Part shown: in pieces, positions 45,481 to 55,400 of the stretch
Layout: every line of letters begins with the position of its first letter
How positions within the stretch are numbered: the first letter of the stretch is position 1
NCBI GenBank assembly: GCA_015272165.1
Contig: JACYMF010000058.1
Span: forward strand, 1-64,000
From: Cyanobacterium sp. T60_A2020_053
GTDB taxonomy: Bacteria > Cyanobacteriota > Cyanobacteriia > Cyanobacteriales > Cyanobacteriaceae
DNA length: 64,000 nt
Direction: 5' to 3'
Translations under genes and position numbers: made by a program
The notes under the pieces: model-generated
Told to the model about the DNA's origin: nothing
The model's database searches: none
The model's input: only the letters and a program-made list of their open reading frames with translations

Positions 45481-47400
45481 CTAAACTACTTCAAAATTTA
45501 AAGCATCAATAATGGTTTTATTATAAATGATCCTGCCGGGAGTGGTATAAATATACTGAGAAAGTCTCTTGCCATCAGCGCTCTCCCTGACTTTACTATT
45601 AATGTCCTTCAACACTTTACCTTTACTATCACGTTGATAGTAATATTTCCACATAGAGCCATCAGAGAGAGTTTCCACCTTATCGGGTTCGCCATCGCTA
45701 CCATCTACGTCACCTTTAAAGCGAACCCAGACAGGAGCGTGTAAGTCCACCAAATCTTGTTCATAAGCCCTGAGAGCATCTTCGAGGTTAGCAAAATAAG
45801 TCCCAGCGCCCTTCACCGCAGCCGGATTGTCAGCAGTGAGGTAATAACAACCTAAAACCATATCCTGAGAAGGAGCGATAATGGGTTTACCCGTAGCCGG
45901 AGAAAGGATATTATGACAAGCCATCATCAACAGGCGCGCTTCGGCTTGAGCTTCGATGGAAAGGGGAACGTGAACCGCCATTTGGTCACCGTCAAAGTCA
46001 GCGTTAAAAGGAGGACACACAAGGGGATGTAGTTGAATAGCTCTTCCTTCCACTAATACAGGCTCAAATGCCTGAATACCTAGACGGTGCAGGGTGGGCG
46101 CTCGGTTTAATAACACAGGATGCCCTGTGATCACCTCTTCTAATACTTTCCAAATACTAGGATCATTTTTGACGATCATTTTTTTGGCTGCTTTGATATT
46201 GCTAACAATACCCAAACGAATTAAACGATGGATTACAAAGGGTTGGAAAAGCTCAATAGCCATTTCTCTCGGTAAACCACACTGATAAATCTGTAAATTA
46301 GGACCAACTACGATAACAGAACGTCCAGAGTAGTCAACCCGTTTACCTAAGAGGTTTTGACGGAAGCGCCCTTGCTTTCCTTCGATAATATCAGATAGGG
46401 ATTTGAGAGGGCGATTATTACCACCTACCACCGTACGACCACGGCGCCCGTTATCAATTAAAGCATCTACAGCTTCTTGCAACATCCGTTTTTCATTACG
46501 GATAATAATTTCGGGCGCTAAAATTTCCTGTAAGCGTTTTAATCGGTTATTACGGTTAATTACACGACGGTATAAATCGTTAAGGTCGGAAGTAGCAAAG
46601 CGCCCTCCATCTAACTGTACCATAGGACGTAAATCAGGAGGGATCACTGGAATTACACTTAAAACCATCCATTCTGGTTTTGAACCCGTAGCAATAAAGT
46701 TATCAATCAATCGTAATCTTTTGATTAACTTGGCTCTTTTTTGTCCTTTACTGTTGGTAATTTCTTCCCTTAATTTATCTGCTTCGTCTTCTAGTTGAAT
46801 TTCTTGTAATAAGCGTTCCACCGCTTCTGCCCCGATACCTACTTCAATATCTTCTAACTCAGAGTCTTCGGCGTAAATTTGCTCCTCAATTTCCATCCAT
46901 TGGTCTTCGTTGAGCAGTTGACGATGGCTCAAGTTACTGGCATTACCCGGATTGAGTACCACATAAGAATTGAAATAAACTACTTGTTCTACATCCCTTA
47001 AGGGCATATCTAACAAAATGCTGAGGTAACTGGGAATACCTTTGAGATACCATACATGGGTGACGGGCGCTGCTAGTTTGAGATAACCCATGCGGTGACG
47101 GCGCACCCTAGATTCTGTCACCTCTACTCCACAACGTTCGCAGACAATGCCACGGTGACGTACTCTTTTATATTTTCCGCAGTGACATTCCCAATCTTTG
47201 GAAGGTCCAAAAATTTTTTCACAGAATAACCCATCCATTTCCGGCTTGAGGGTACGATAATTAATGGTTTCTGGGGTGGTTACTTCTCCAACTACGATGC
47301 CGTTAGGTAGGGTTCTTTCCCCCCATTCTCTGATTCTTTCGGGGGAAGCAATGCCGATTTTAACGTAGTCAAATTGTCTAGTTTGTTGCTTGGTTGTCAT
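45481..47400 (-). CDS. rpoC1: RNA polymerase gamma subunit RpoC1
   Basis: In cyanobacteria beta-prime is split; this is the N-terminal part. 639 residues with the zinc site [20 protein letters not shown] (about 71-90), the catalytic NADFDGD Mg2+ loop, and an end GRIIYNKTI typical for the subunit. rpoB would normally lie upstream and rpoC2 downstream; neither is adjacent. Full length. Confidence 0.97.
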   Translation of the reverse strand: MTTKQQTRQFDYVKIGIASPERIREWGERTLPNGIVVGEVTTPETINYRTLKPEMDGLFCEKIFGPSKDWECHCGKYKRVRHRGIVCERCGVEVTESRVRRHRMGYLKLAAPVTHVWYLKGIPSYLSILLDMPLRDVEQVVYFNSYVVLNPGNASNLSHRQLLNEDQWMEIEEQIYAEDSELEDIEVGIGAEAVERLLQEIQLEDEADKLREEITNSKGQKRAKLIKRLRLIDNFIATGSKPEWMVLSVIPVIPPDLRPMVQLDGGRFATSDLNDLYRRVINRNNRLKRLQEILAPEIIIRNEKRMLQEAVDALIDNGRRGRTVVGGNNRPLKSLSDIIEGKQGRFRQNLLGKRVDYSGRSVIVVGPNLQIYQCGLPREMAIELFQPFVIHRLIRLGIVSNIKAAKKMIVKNDPSIWKVLEEVITGHPVLLNRAPTLHRLGIQAFEPVLVEGRAIQLHPLVCPPFNADFDGDQMAVHVPLSIEAQAEARLLMMACHNILSPATGKPIIAPSQDMVLGCYYLTADNPAAVKGAGTYFANLEDALRAYEQDLVDLHAPVWVRFKGDVDGSDGEPDKVETLSDGSMWKYYYQRDSKGKVLKDINSKVRESADGKRLSQYIYTTPGRIIYNKTIIDALNFEVV

Positions 47401-47675
47401 GCTACTATATTGAGTTATATCTCGTAATCTACCTTTTTTGACAACGACGAAGGGCGCTTTCGTTCAATTATTGCCAAATAATCCATTATACTATAAAACC
47501 AACACAATAGAACGGGGTGGAGGGCGCTTTATTAAGTAAAAAGTAACAAGTAAGAAGTAAAAAGTAAGAAATTCAACTTATTGACCTCTCCAAAATAATA
47601 TTTTTCAACGTATATCGGGCTTCTAGCCCGACTTTTAGACTACCATATTAACATTTCAATGTCTGGAGATAATGC
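47401..47675. other. 275-bp leader/intergenic region upstream of rpoC1
   Basis: Contains two GGGCGCT motifs (47451, 47522), an AGTAAAA heptamer array (47534-47570) and a CGGGCT-TCT-AGCCCG hairpin (47617-47631). No gene seen. Confidence 0.7.
47534..47570. repeat. Heptamer array (AGTAAAA/AGTAACA/AGTAAGA)
   Basis: Five tandem 7-bp units; same family as 27033-27059. Confidence 0.85.
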
Positions 47676-48590
47676 TTAGGAAATAATAGCAAAATTATCA
47701 ATAAAATTCATTACTTCTGCCACAAAACTATCTGTTGATTCGTAGGGCAAAACATTGCGCCCATGGATAATTTTTCCCTCTAAATTAGGAATATTTTGTT
47801 GATATAATTCAACTCTTTTTTCAGGTTTTTCCTTATAACCTTCTTTGCTAACACTGGTAGCTTTATCTCCCATGATTAACAAAATTTTTTGATCCATTTG
47901 CTTCATTAACTTAGTGTAATCTTTACGCCAAAATCCAGCTAAAAAAGAAAACACACCGTAACGTTTTTTCATCTCAAAACCATCTTTTTCCAACATATTA
48001 AGCCATTCTTCATCAACTTGATTAGCATTAGCAAATAATTCTTTTTCTGAAAAAGACTTAATAAATTTTCTTTGTCGAGCATATTTATAGAAAAAATTAC
48101 CAATTAAAGAATCAAAAAATATATTCCAAGTAATATCACTAATATTACGATTACTTCCATTAGTCATGACATTCCAAGCTGGAGGACCAGAGAGAATTAT
48201 TCCCTTAATTAAGTCACATTTTAAATCCCCAGCGCCCGTGTAAATAGCCACAGGAAAAGAAGCACCTTGAACCACTAAAATAACTGGTTTTTTAACGATA
48301 TTTTCAAGGAAAAACTTTAACTGACTAGCCCAATCTTTAGGATCATAAGCAATACGAGGTAAATCACATTCACCACACCCCAAAAGCTCAAAATTGTAGA
48401 TTGACTGCTGAGGTAATTTAGTAGTTATATTAGCTAAAAAACGATGCCAAAATAGTCCAGATAAGCCAACGCCGACTGGATGAACTAAAACCAATGGTAA
48501 AGAATCATGGTCTGGATTGATATTGTATTCTCGATAAGCACAACGATATTTTTTCCACTGATAATATTTTGTTTCTGGTTGAGTAAACAT
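47676..48590 (-). CDS. Alpha/beta hydrolase
   Basis: 304 residues. LVLVHPVGVGLSGLFW oxyanion loop, LLGCGECDLPR, VVQGASFPVAIY as the elbow (Ser likely in QGAS), LLIMGDKAT for the acid and IIHGRNVLPYES for the His. The elbow GXSXG is replaced by QGASFP, and catalysis is less certain. Substrate unknown. Confidence 0.8.
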   Translation of the reverse strand: MFTQPETKYYQWKKYRCAYREYNINPDHDSLPLVLVHPVGVGLSGLFWHRFLANITTKLPQQSIYNFELLGCGECDLPRIAYDPKDWASQLKFFLENIVKKPVILVVQGASFPVAIYTGAGDLKCDLIKGIILSGPPAWNVMTNGSNRNISDITWNIFFDSLIGNFFYKYARQRKFIKSFSEKELFANANQVDEEWLNMLEKDGFEMKKRYGVFSFLAGFWRKDYTKLMKQMDQKILLIMGDKATSVSKEGYKEKPEKRVELYQQNIPNLEGKIIHGRNVLPYESTDSFVAEVMNFIDNFAIIS

Positions 48591-48814
48591 GATAATTTAA
48601 AAATGCTGAACAAATAAATTTAAGCTAAGATAACCCTATCAGAAAAATTAACTATTAAGTTATGTAATAGATGATGGCATATTTCAAAACAGTAAAAAAT
48701 TTAAACTATTGTCTTAACAAGGGCTTTAACCCTGATTTTTTTGATAAAATTATCTTTGTGTAGTGTAAATTAGTTGAGTTGTTACTGGAAAATCAGTAAG
48801 GGATTGAGGCACCA

Positions 48815-49249
48815 TTGGAAGTTTTCAAACAAACATCTTTTATCGTCAACAGCGACTTAGTTTGTTTAGCAGAGGTTTTAAATCAATATGAAACCCTGAA
48901 AATCGATGACATTAGTCGCCAACATTGGTTAGAGTGTCAACTGGCTCTAGCCGAAGGTTTTACCAACGCTGTACGTCATGCCCATAAAAATAAACCAAAA
49001 GAAACAGCCATCGAGATTTATATTTCCGTCACCCCTACTTCTATAACAATTAAGATTTGGGATTCTGGGCAACCTTTTAATTTAATTGCCTTTCGTGAAT
49101 TAATGGGGAAAAAACAAGATCAATTAAATACTGGTGGTAGAGGTATAGAAATTATCGCTAAAATAGCAGATGAATTGAGTTATGAGCGCACTTCAGACCA
49201 GAGAAACTGCTTGGTTATGAAAAAAAATTTTGCATCCGTAAGCCTTTAA
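48815..49249 (+). CDS. Anti-sigma factor-type ATPase (HATPase_c, RsbW-like)
   Basis: 144 residues with the GHKL fold: LAEGFTNAVRHAHK (N box), IKIWDSGQPF (G1) and GGRGIEII (G2). Such proteins phosphorylate anti-anti-sigma factors and bind sigma factors. No anti-anti-sigma gene is nearby. The frame starts at TTG, with GAGG five bases before it. Confidence 0.85.
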   Translation: MEVFKQTSFIVNSDLVCLAEVLNQYETLKIDDISRQHWLECQLALAEGFTNAVRHAHKNKPKETAIEIYISVTPTSITIKIWDSGQPFNLIAFRELMGKKQDQLNTGGRGIEIIAKIADELSYERTSDQRNCLVMKKNFASVSL

Positions 49250-49351
49250 AAATAATACTTTAAGGAAAAATGTAATCAATTTAACAAAAATGCCTAAGAT
49301 AAGAGTGTTAGAAATTAACATGAAAATTGTATAACCTATATAAGTAAATAA

Positions 49352-49708
<357 letters not shown>

Positions 49709-49730
49709 CCATCGATTTTCTGATTCAGCG

Positions 49731-49760
49731 CCCTCCTCCTTTCTAGGAGAGGGTTTTTTT
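49731..49760 (+). terminator. Rho-independent terminator of glnB
   Basis: CCCTCCTCCT-TTCT-AGGAGAGGG stem followed by seven T. The left arm begins inside the AGCGCCC motif. Confidence 0.9.
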
Positions 49761-49771
49761 GTTTTAATATT

Positions 49772-49868
49772 AAAGGAAGAAGGGGAAGACAGGGGAGGAA
49801 AGGGAGGCAGAGGGGGAAGGGGAAGAAAGGGAAGCAGGGGAAGAAAGGGAAGCAGAGGGAGAAGGGGA
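49772..49868. repeat. Purine-rich 9-bp array
   Basis: GGGAAGAAA and GGGAAGCAG units alternate (period 9/18) after the glnB terminator. Confidence 0.85.
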
Positions 49869-49876
49869 GTTTTATC

Positions 49877-49957
49877 ATTCATAATTCATAACTCATAATT
49901 CATAATTCATAATTCATAATTCATAATTCATAATTCATAACTCATAATTCATAATTT
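49877..49957. repeat. Heptamer array (TTCATAA)
   Basis: About eleven tandem TTCATAA/CTCATAA units directly upstream of the zinc-ribbon gene, the longest array here. Confidence 0.92.
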
Positions 49958-49964
49958 ATTAAAG

Positions 49965-50360
49965 GTGTTTTCTCAGGAAAAGAAAAAAATTGACCTTAAC
50001 CAAGAGTACCCTTGTCCTTGCTGTCGGCAAGGGGTAATACGCCCTATTGTCTTAACGGAAGCGTTAGGTTGCGAGAAGTGTCAACAAATCTTCGTCGCTG
50101 ATGGGGAAAAGGAATACATAGAACAGTTATCCACCGTGTCACCCTACAAAAAACAATGGTTTTGGAGTGGCAAAACATGGGTTTTGAGAAAACAACAAAG
50201 TATTCCGAAAAATTATTTTTTGTTCGCTTTGTGGTTTACCATTGGTATCATGTCATTACTATTGGCGGTAATGCCTAGGGGTATCACTTTTTGGGCGGTG
50301 GCAATCATTATTTTAATGATGATTAGTTTACTTATTTGGTTTTTACCCTATCGATACTAA
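49965..50360 (+). CDS. Zinc-ribbon membrane protein
   Basis: 131 residues: an N-terminal four-cysteine zinc ribbon (CPCC near 17-20 and CEKC near 36-39) and two C-terminal membrane helices (about 82-102 and 106-126). I do not recognise the family. It ends 5 bp before the likely ProA-like start, so the two are probably co-transcribed. The start at TTG (49965) right after a heptamer array is uncertain. Confidence 0.72.
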   Translation: MFSQEKKKIDLNQEYPCPCCRQGVIRPIVLTEALGCEKCQQIFVADGEKEYIEQLSTVSPYKKQWFWSGKTWVLRKQQSIPKNYFLFALWFTIGIMSLLLAVMPRGITFWAVAIIILMMISLLIWFLPYRY

Positions 50361-50365
50361 TTTTT

Positions 50366-51637
50366 ATGACCACTAATTCCATGACTCAATCAATTAAAGT
50401 AAGGGTAAAAAAAGCTCATGAAGCCTTCCTCGCCATGGCTAGTATAAAAGGCACTGAGCGCTCTTTGGCGGTATCTTTGATGGCGCAAAAGCTAGAAGAT
50501 TCCTTCGATGACATTCTACAAGCAAATACCCTTGATTTGGAAATTAGTCGAGAAATGTCTGTACCTGATTTGATTTTAGATTGGCTAAAATTAACACCCC
50601 AAAGGTTAATCAGTGCGGTAGAAATCCTCAAAACCCTAGCCGAATTACCCGATCCTTTTCAAAAGGTGATTAATTCTCCCTATCAGGTGACATATTGTCA
50701 AAATTACTCTCAGTTGATGCCTTTAGGGGTAATTGCTTTAATTTATGAGGCGTTACCCGATTTGGCGATTATTACCGCTGGTTTGACCATAAAAACGGGT
50801 AATAGTCTAATTTTGCGCGGTGGTAGTGAATCTAGTAATACCAACACAGTGATCTCAGAAATATTGCGAGGGGCGCTGGAAGAAGCTAATTTTCCTGATG
50901 GTTGCGTGGAATTTTTGCCCTCAGAACAAGGTTACTCCATTCAAGATTTAATTACCCAAGATCAATATCTGAATTTAATTATCCCCTACGGCAGGCCTCG
51001 TTTAATTCAACAGGTGACACAAATGGCCACAGCGCCCGTCCTCAAATCAGCTATGGGTAATTGTTATTTATACTGGTCAGTATCCAGCGATTTAGACTTG
51101 TTAAAATCTATCATTGTGGATAGTCATAATAGTATCCCTGATCCTGTTAATGCCATCGAAAAAGTATTGATTAGCGCTCAACAAAAATCCAACTCGATCA
51201 TACGTTTATTTAGCTACCTCAAAGAACAAGAATTTATCCTCAAAGGAGAAGCTGATTTAGTTGAGGAATTTCCCGAATATTTAAGCCCTCTTAAAAGCAC
51301 TCAATGGAGCGAACCCTTTTTGACTCGAAAAATCGCTTTCCAGCGCACTCCAGACCTCCACAGCGCCATTAATTTCATCAATGAATATAGTAGTGGTCAT
51401 GCTAATTGTTTAGTAACTGATTCTTACCAAGAAGGGCGCATTTTTGCCATGGAAGCCGATAGCGCCCTTGTGTATATCAATTCATCCCCTCGTTTTTATC
51501 GTTATTTACAGGGTAGTAACTCGGTATTTTTGGGAGTTTCTAATCAAAAAGGTCATCGCCGGGGTTTAATTAGTTTAGAAACTTTTACCACCCTCAAGCA
51601 AATTATTGTGGGTGACGGTAGTTCTATTAACAATTGA
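50366..51637 (+). CDS. Gamma-glutamyl phosphate reductase (ProA) paralogue
   Basis: 423 residues, aldehyde-dehydrogenase superfamily, ProA type: ALPDLAIITAGLTIKTGNSLILRGGSES, LIIPYGRPRL, and NQKGHRRGLISLETFTTLK. ProA has a catalytic Cys in a VCNA(M/A)E segment; here the aligned segment reads PDPVNAIEKVL, so the Cys is replaced. Also the usual FGFGAE is not found. It may not reduce gamma-glutamyl phosphate. ATG at 50366 (MTTNSM) is preferred over the earlier frame start that overlaps the upstream gene. Confidence 0.82.
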   Translation: MTTNSMTQSIKVRVKKAHEAFLAMASIKGTERSLAVSLMAQKLEDSFDDILQANTLDLEISREMSVPDLILDWLKLTPQRLISAVEILKTLAELPDPFQKVINSPYQVTYCQNYSQLMPLGVIALIYEALPDLAIITAGLTIKTGNSLILRGGSESSNTNTVISEILRGALEEANFPDGCVEFLPSEQGYSIQDLITQDQYLNLIIPYGRPRLIQQVTQMATAPVLKSAMGNCYLYWSVSSDLDLLKSIIVDSHNSIPDPVNAIEKVLISAQQKSNSIIRLFSYLKEQEFILKGEADLVEEFPEYLSPLKSTQWSEPFLTRKIAFQRTPDLHSAINFINEYSSGHANCLVTDSYQEGRIFAMEADSALVYINSSPRFYRYLQGSNSVFLGVSNQKGHRRGLISLETFTTLKQIIVGDGSSINN

Positions 51638-51686
51638 TAATTGACAATGGAATGAATTTAGAATGTAGAATTTAGAATGTAGAATT
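51634..51686. repeat. Heptamer arrays (TTGATAA/TTGACAA and TTAGAAT/GTAGAAT)
   Basis: The last codons of the ProA-like gene run into TTGATAATTGACAAT units, then five GTAGAAT/TTAGAAT units. Confidence 0.82.
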
Positions 51687-51880
51687 GGCTCTTCATTACT
51701 TGGTATGCAAATTGCATTTTGAGAACGAGAGAGTAAGGGTTACAGTCTTCGTAGCATACTATCTAGGGTCTGCTGAAAAAGTCTTAAAAAGATTAAAAGA
51801 TTAATTAATATAGCAAGGGGTAACATGGGGCTTAAGCCCCTTGTTAAAATAAATCTAGGGAATATTTGAGAGGTGTTGAA

Positions 51881-52306
51881 ATGGCTACCATTACCGATAA
51901 TGATTTAAGAGAATTAAAAGATTTAATCAACAGCAAATTTGATCGTATTGACACTAAATTTGAGCGCATCGACCACAAATTTGAAGAAGTTAACCAAAAA
52001 TTAAATGATGTTAAAGAAGAAGTTAACCAAAAATTGAATGATGTTAAAGAAGAAGTTAATCAAAAATTGAACCATGTCAAAGAAGAAGTTAATCTTAAAT
52101 TAAGTGATTTAAGAACTGATATAGCTGTTTTAAAAGAAGGACAAAATGGACTCAATCAAAGGATTGATGATGTTAACAAAAGGATTGATGATGTTAATAA
52201 AAGAATTGATAATTTAGACTTTCTAGCGCGCACCGTCGTAGGCGGTATAATAGTAGCTTTAATCTTAGGTTTAACCAAGTTATTTTATCCTAATTTAATC
52301 TCTTAA
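51881..52306 (+). CDS. Coiled-coil protein with C-terminal membrane anchor
   Basis: 141 residues from ATG 51881. Three nearly identical 11-residue repeats EEVNQKLNDVK (33-bp DNA repeats) follow FDRIDTKFERIDHKFEEV, forming a long coiled coil (about 10-105) with later RIDDVNK repeats. One C-terminal membrane helix (GGIIVALILGLTKLF). Function unknown; a scaffold or tether is possible. Confidence 0.82.
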   Translation: MATITDNDLRELKDLINSKFDRIDTKFERIDHKFEEVNQKLNDVKEEVNQKLNDVKEEVNQKLNHVKEEVNLKLSDLRTDIAVLKEGQNGLNQRIDDVNKRIDDVNKRIDNLDFLARTVVGGIIVALILGLTKLFYPNLIS

Positions 52307-52403
52307 AAATGGGCAAATTGCCAAGATAGAATCTTTTGATCATTGCCCAAACTTAATTTGATTAATCCAGTCTTTACTCTAATCAAAAATTCTACATTCT
52401 AAA

Positions 52404-55400
52404 TTACCAAGGATTACCAATCATGGTGAAGGGCGCCCAATAAAAAGGATGAGAAAAATCCTCCCCTTGTCGAGACACTGGCGGTAAATCAGCCAAAGAA
52501 ATCTCTTTATTTGAAGTAGTAATAATTTCACCATCAGCAGATTTAGCCGTATCACCTGTTAACATACTCAGTTGGGCTTGACGTAACGCTTCCGCCTTAA
52601 TAGTTTGATTTTGTAATTGTTGATAAAATTCCGTCATTAAAGCCAAAGTGCCAGTATCACTGACTTGCCACACACTACCCAGCGCACTCCGCACCCCAGC
52701 TTGTACAGCCAAACCAGCAAAACCCAACTCAGCCAACTCATTACCAAAAGCAGTATTACAAGCACTTAACACCAATAAATCAACGTCCAAATTACCTAGA
52801 TTTAAAGTGCGTAACTCATTGATATTGAGACGAGAATCATATAATTGAATATAACTTTGACTCAAATCATCAGGGTTAAACTCCCCATGAGTCGCAAAAT
52901 GTACGATACCATAACTCTGATTCAAACTAGCACGAACATTATCTAAAGTAAAATTACTACTATCCAATCGGGAAACATTAGGATTATTTTGCCAAACAGT
53001 CTGCACCGTAGGTAATTCTAGTCCAGCCGCCGGTAAAGGTACAACTTCAGGATTAGCAAACTCAGAAGCGCCCATGGCCAGTAAATTACGGTCTTTGATG
53101 CTACGGTAACGGTTATCATTAAGATTAATACTTGGTGCTAAACCACTACTGTATTTTTCCACCAAAAATTGACCACTCTTGGCATCATGAAGTGCCGCCA
53201 AAGGTACAAAACGAATATCCCCGGGTAATAAATATACCAAATTTTCTATTTCCTGCGCTGTCAGTAACTCCTCCAAAGGTTCCACTAACCAGCTATATAA
53301 CTTTTGAGCGTCTGGCAAATAATCATCATTCAAATCAAAAGCATTAGAAACATTGGCCCATAAATCCGTAGCAGTTTGCACCACTTCCTCACGGCTAACA
53401 GGCACAACTACCCTTAACGGTTTACCATCTGGGGTAATCATGAGAATATCCAGACGATCGCTAGGGGCGCTATCTGGGCGCAAAAAAGTAGCAATATCAG
53501 GAGTGTCAACCCCTACCGCTTCAAATTCTTGAGTTTTCAGCGCCTCTCGCCGTGCCAAATCATCATCGGCTGTGGCAGGATTATAGTTAGCCGGAGTAAA
53601 GGTGACATGAATAAAGCTACTTTTAACCCCCGTTTCTGTGGCCAAATCCTGTAAAATTCCTTGAGCGCCCTCAATAGTTGTTACCGCTAGATTGGGCGTA
53701 TAATTGGCATTGGGATCAAGATTTGTGCTAGAAGGTGATTCGTTATTAGTGGGGTTAGGAAATATTTTCCCTTCTGTTAATAATTCCTCTCTAGGATCGA
53801 TAGGAGTTTCTACGGGAGCTTCTACAGAAGGAGACTGAGATATAATACTAACATTTTCTTGAATAGAAGTAAAAGGGAAAACCTCATCAGAAATATTGAG
53901 GCGAGAAGTTTCGATATTGCCTTTAGTGCCATTAATAATATCCTCACCAGTCACCTGAAAAGGCACAGGTAAATTATTATCATTTAAACCACCATATTGA
54001 ATTTTAACTAAATCTCCCGATTCTGTCCCTACCGTAGAAATACTCACATTTGATTCAGGTAATACCCCCGTAGCTTGGAATAAATTACCAGTGCGAATAT
54101 CCACAATTCCCCCTCTACCGTCACTTCCGCGCGCATTGATAGTATTAACTAAAACATTGTTACCAGCATTAATATTAAGATCAGCGCCCCTCACCCCAGC
54201 TAAGTTAAGGTTATTGGTAATAACTGAACCTTGACGACTTTCGAGGTTAATATTAGCTAAACCTCCCGTATTGCCACCCAGTACACGAGTATCACCAAAA
54301 GAACTACCTTGAATAAATACCGCCGAATCTAATGCAGTGTCACTCACATCAGCGATGGCAAATTTAATGGTATAGCTACCCGGTTCAAGATTCCCCGTTT
54401 GAGCGGTTAAAGTATTGGTAAAACCATCAAACTCTAAGTTAAAAGGAGAGAGTCCCGTTTCTGGATTGATAGTATTATCATTGAATAACTGTGGATTAGT
54501 GGCATCAACCCCCGATGGATTACCATTATTAATAGTATTCACTGTCACTGGTTGATTAGTATTCGGCACTACAGCAATATTTCTACCGTTGAGAAAGAAA
54601 CCAAATACATCATTAAAACTACTATTAACAAACTCGTTATATTCTTCTGAAGCAAAAATATAGTTAACAAATAAATTTCCCCCTTCCGTCTCGAAGGTAA
54701 TCTCTAATACTGAAGCATCCTGAGTTAAACCTTCCGTAATTAAACCATTCAAGTCCACATCTCCGGGAGTTAAATTATCAGTAGTTTTACCGCCTTCTGT
54801 ATTAGCGCCCACCGCATCATTAACATTACCCGTAGAAAGGATAATCCCCGTATCAATACCCAAACCTACACCACTGCCACCGCTAAAACTACCAGCAGAA
54901 GTATCAGCGCCCGTAAATTTAGCCTCTGTGACGTCAACACCTTCTCCCACAATGGCATCAGCTAACTGTTGGGCATCATTAGAAGCGGTGACAGTTAAAT
55001 TATTATTACTATTAGCGCCGTCATTTCTTGTTTCATCAACTTCCGAAGCAGGAATCACGGTAACATTATTTAAGGTTAAGTCTTCCGTAGCGGAAAGAGT
55101 AATATTACTACCAGCTTCTACTGTGGTGTCTTCTGTTACAGTAATACTACCCTGTTGAGAATCCATCAATATGTTACCTGATAGGGCGAGGGGCGCGTTA
55201 ATTAGAATATCATTGACACTAATTAAATCATTGCCCAAATTAACTTTTTGACTATCAGCGATTGTTAAAGTATTGAGAGGATTTTGGCGCCCCACATCTG
55301 CATTAAAGTTAATTAATCCAGCACTATCTAGCAGTAAATTACGAGGGTTGGCATTGGTTTGAATAGGTAAAGTCGCTAACACCCCAAAGGCATTACTAAT

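Noticed and set aside
48719..48741. Terminator AGGG-CTTTA-ACCCT followed by T-run
   Set aside because: The stem is only four base pairs and lies between divergent genes where a terminator is not expected.
49262..49350. Possible NtcA site (GTA-N8-TAC) upstream of glnB
   Set aside because: The best match, GTAATCAATTTAAC, lacks the final TAC and no properly spaced -10 box follows. Not supportable from sequence alone.
49877..49957. CRISPR array
   Set aside because: Units are only 7 bp, contiguous, without spacers. No cas genes are in the window.
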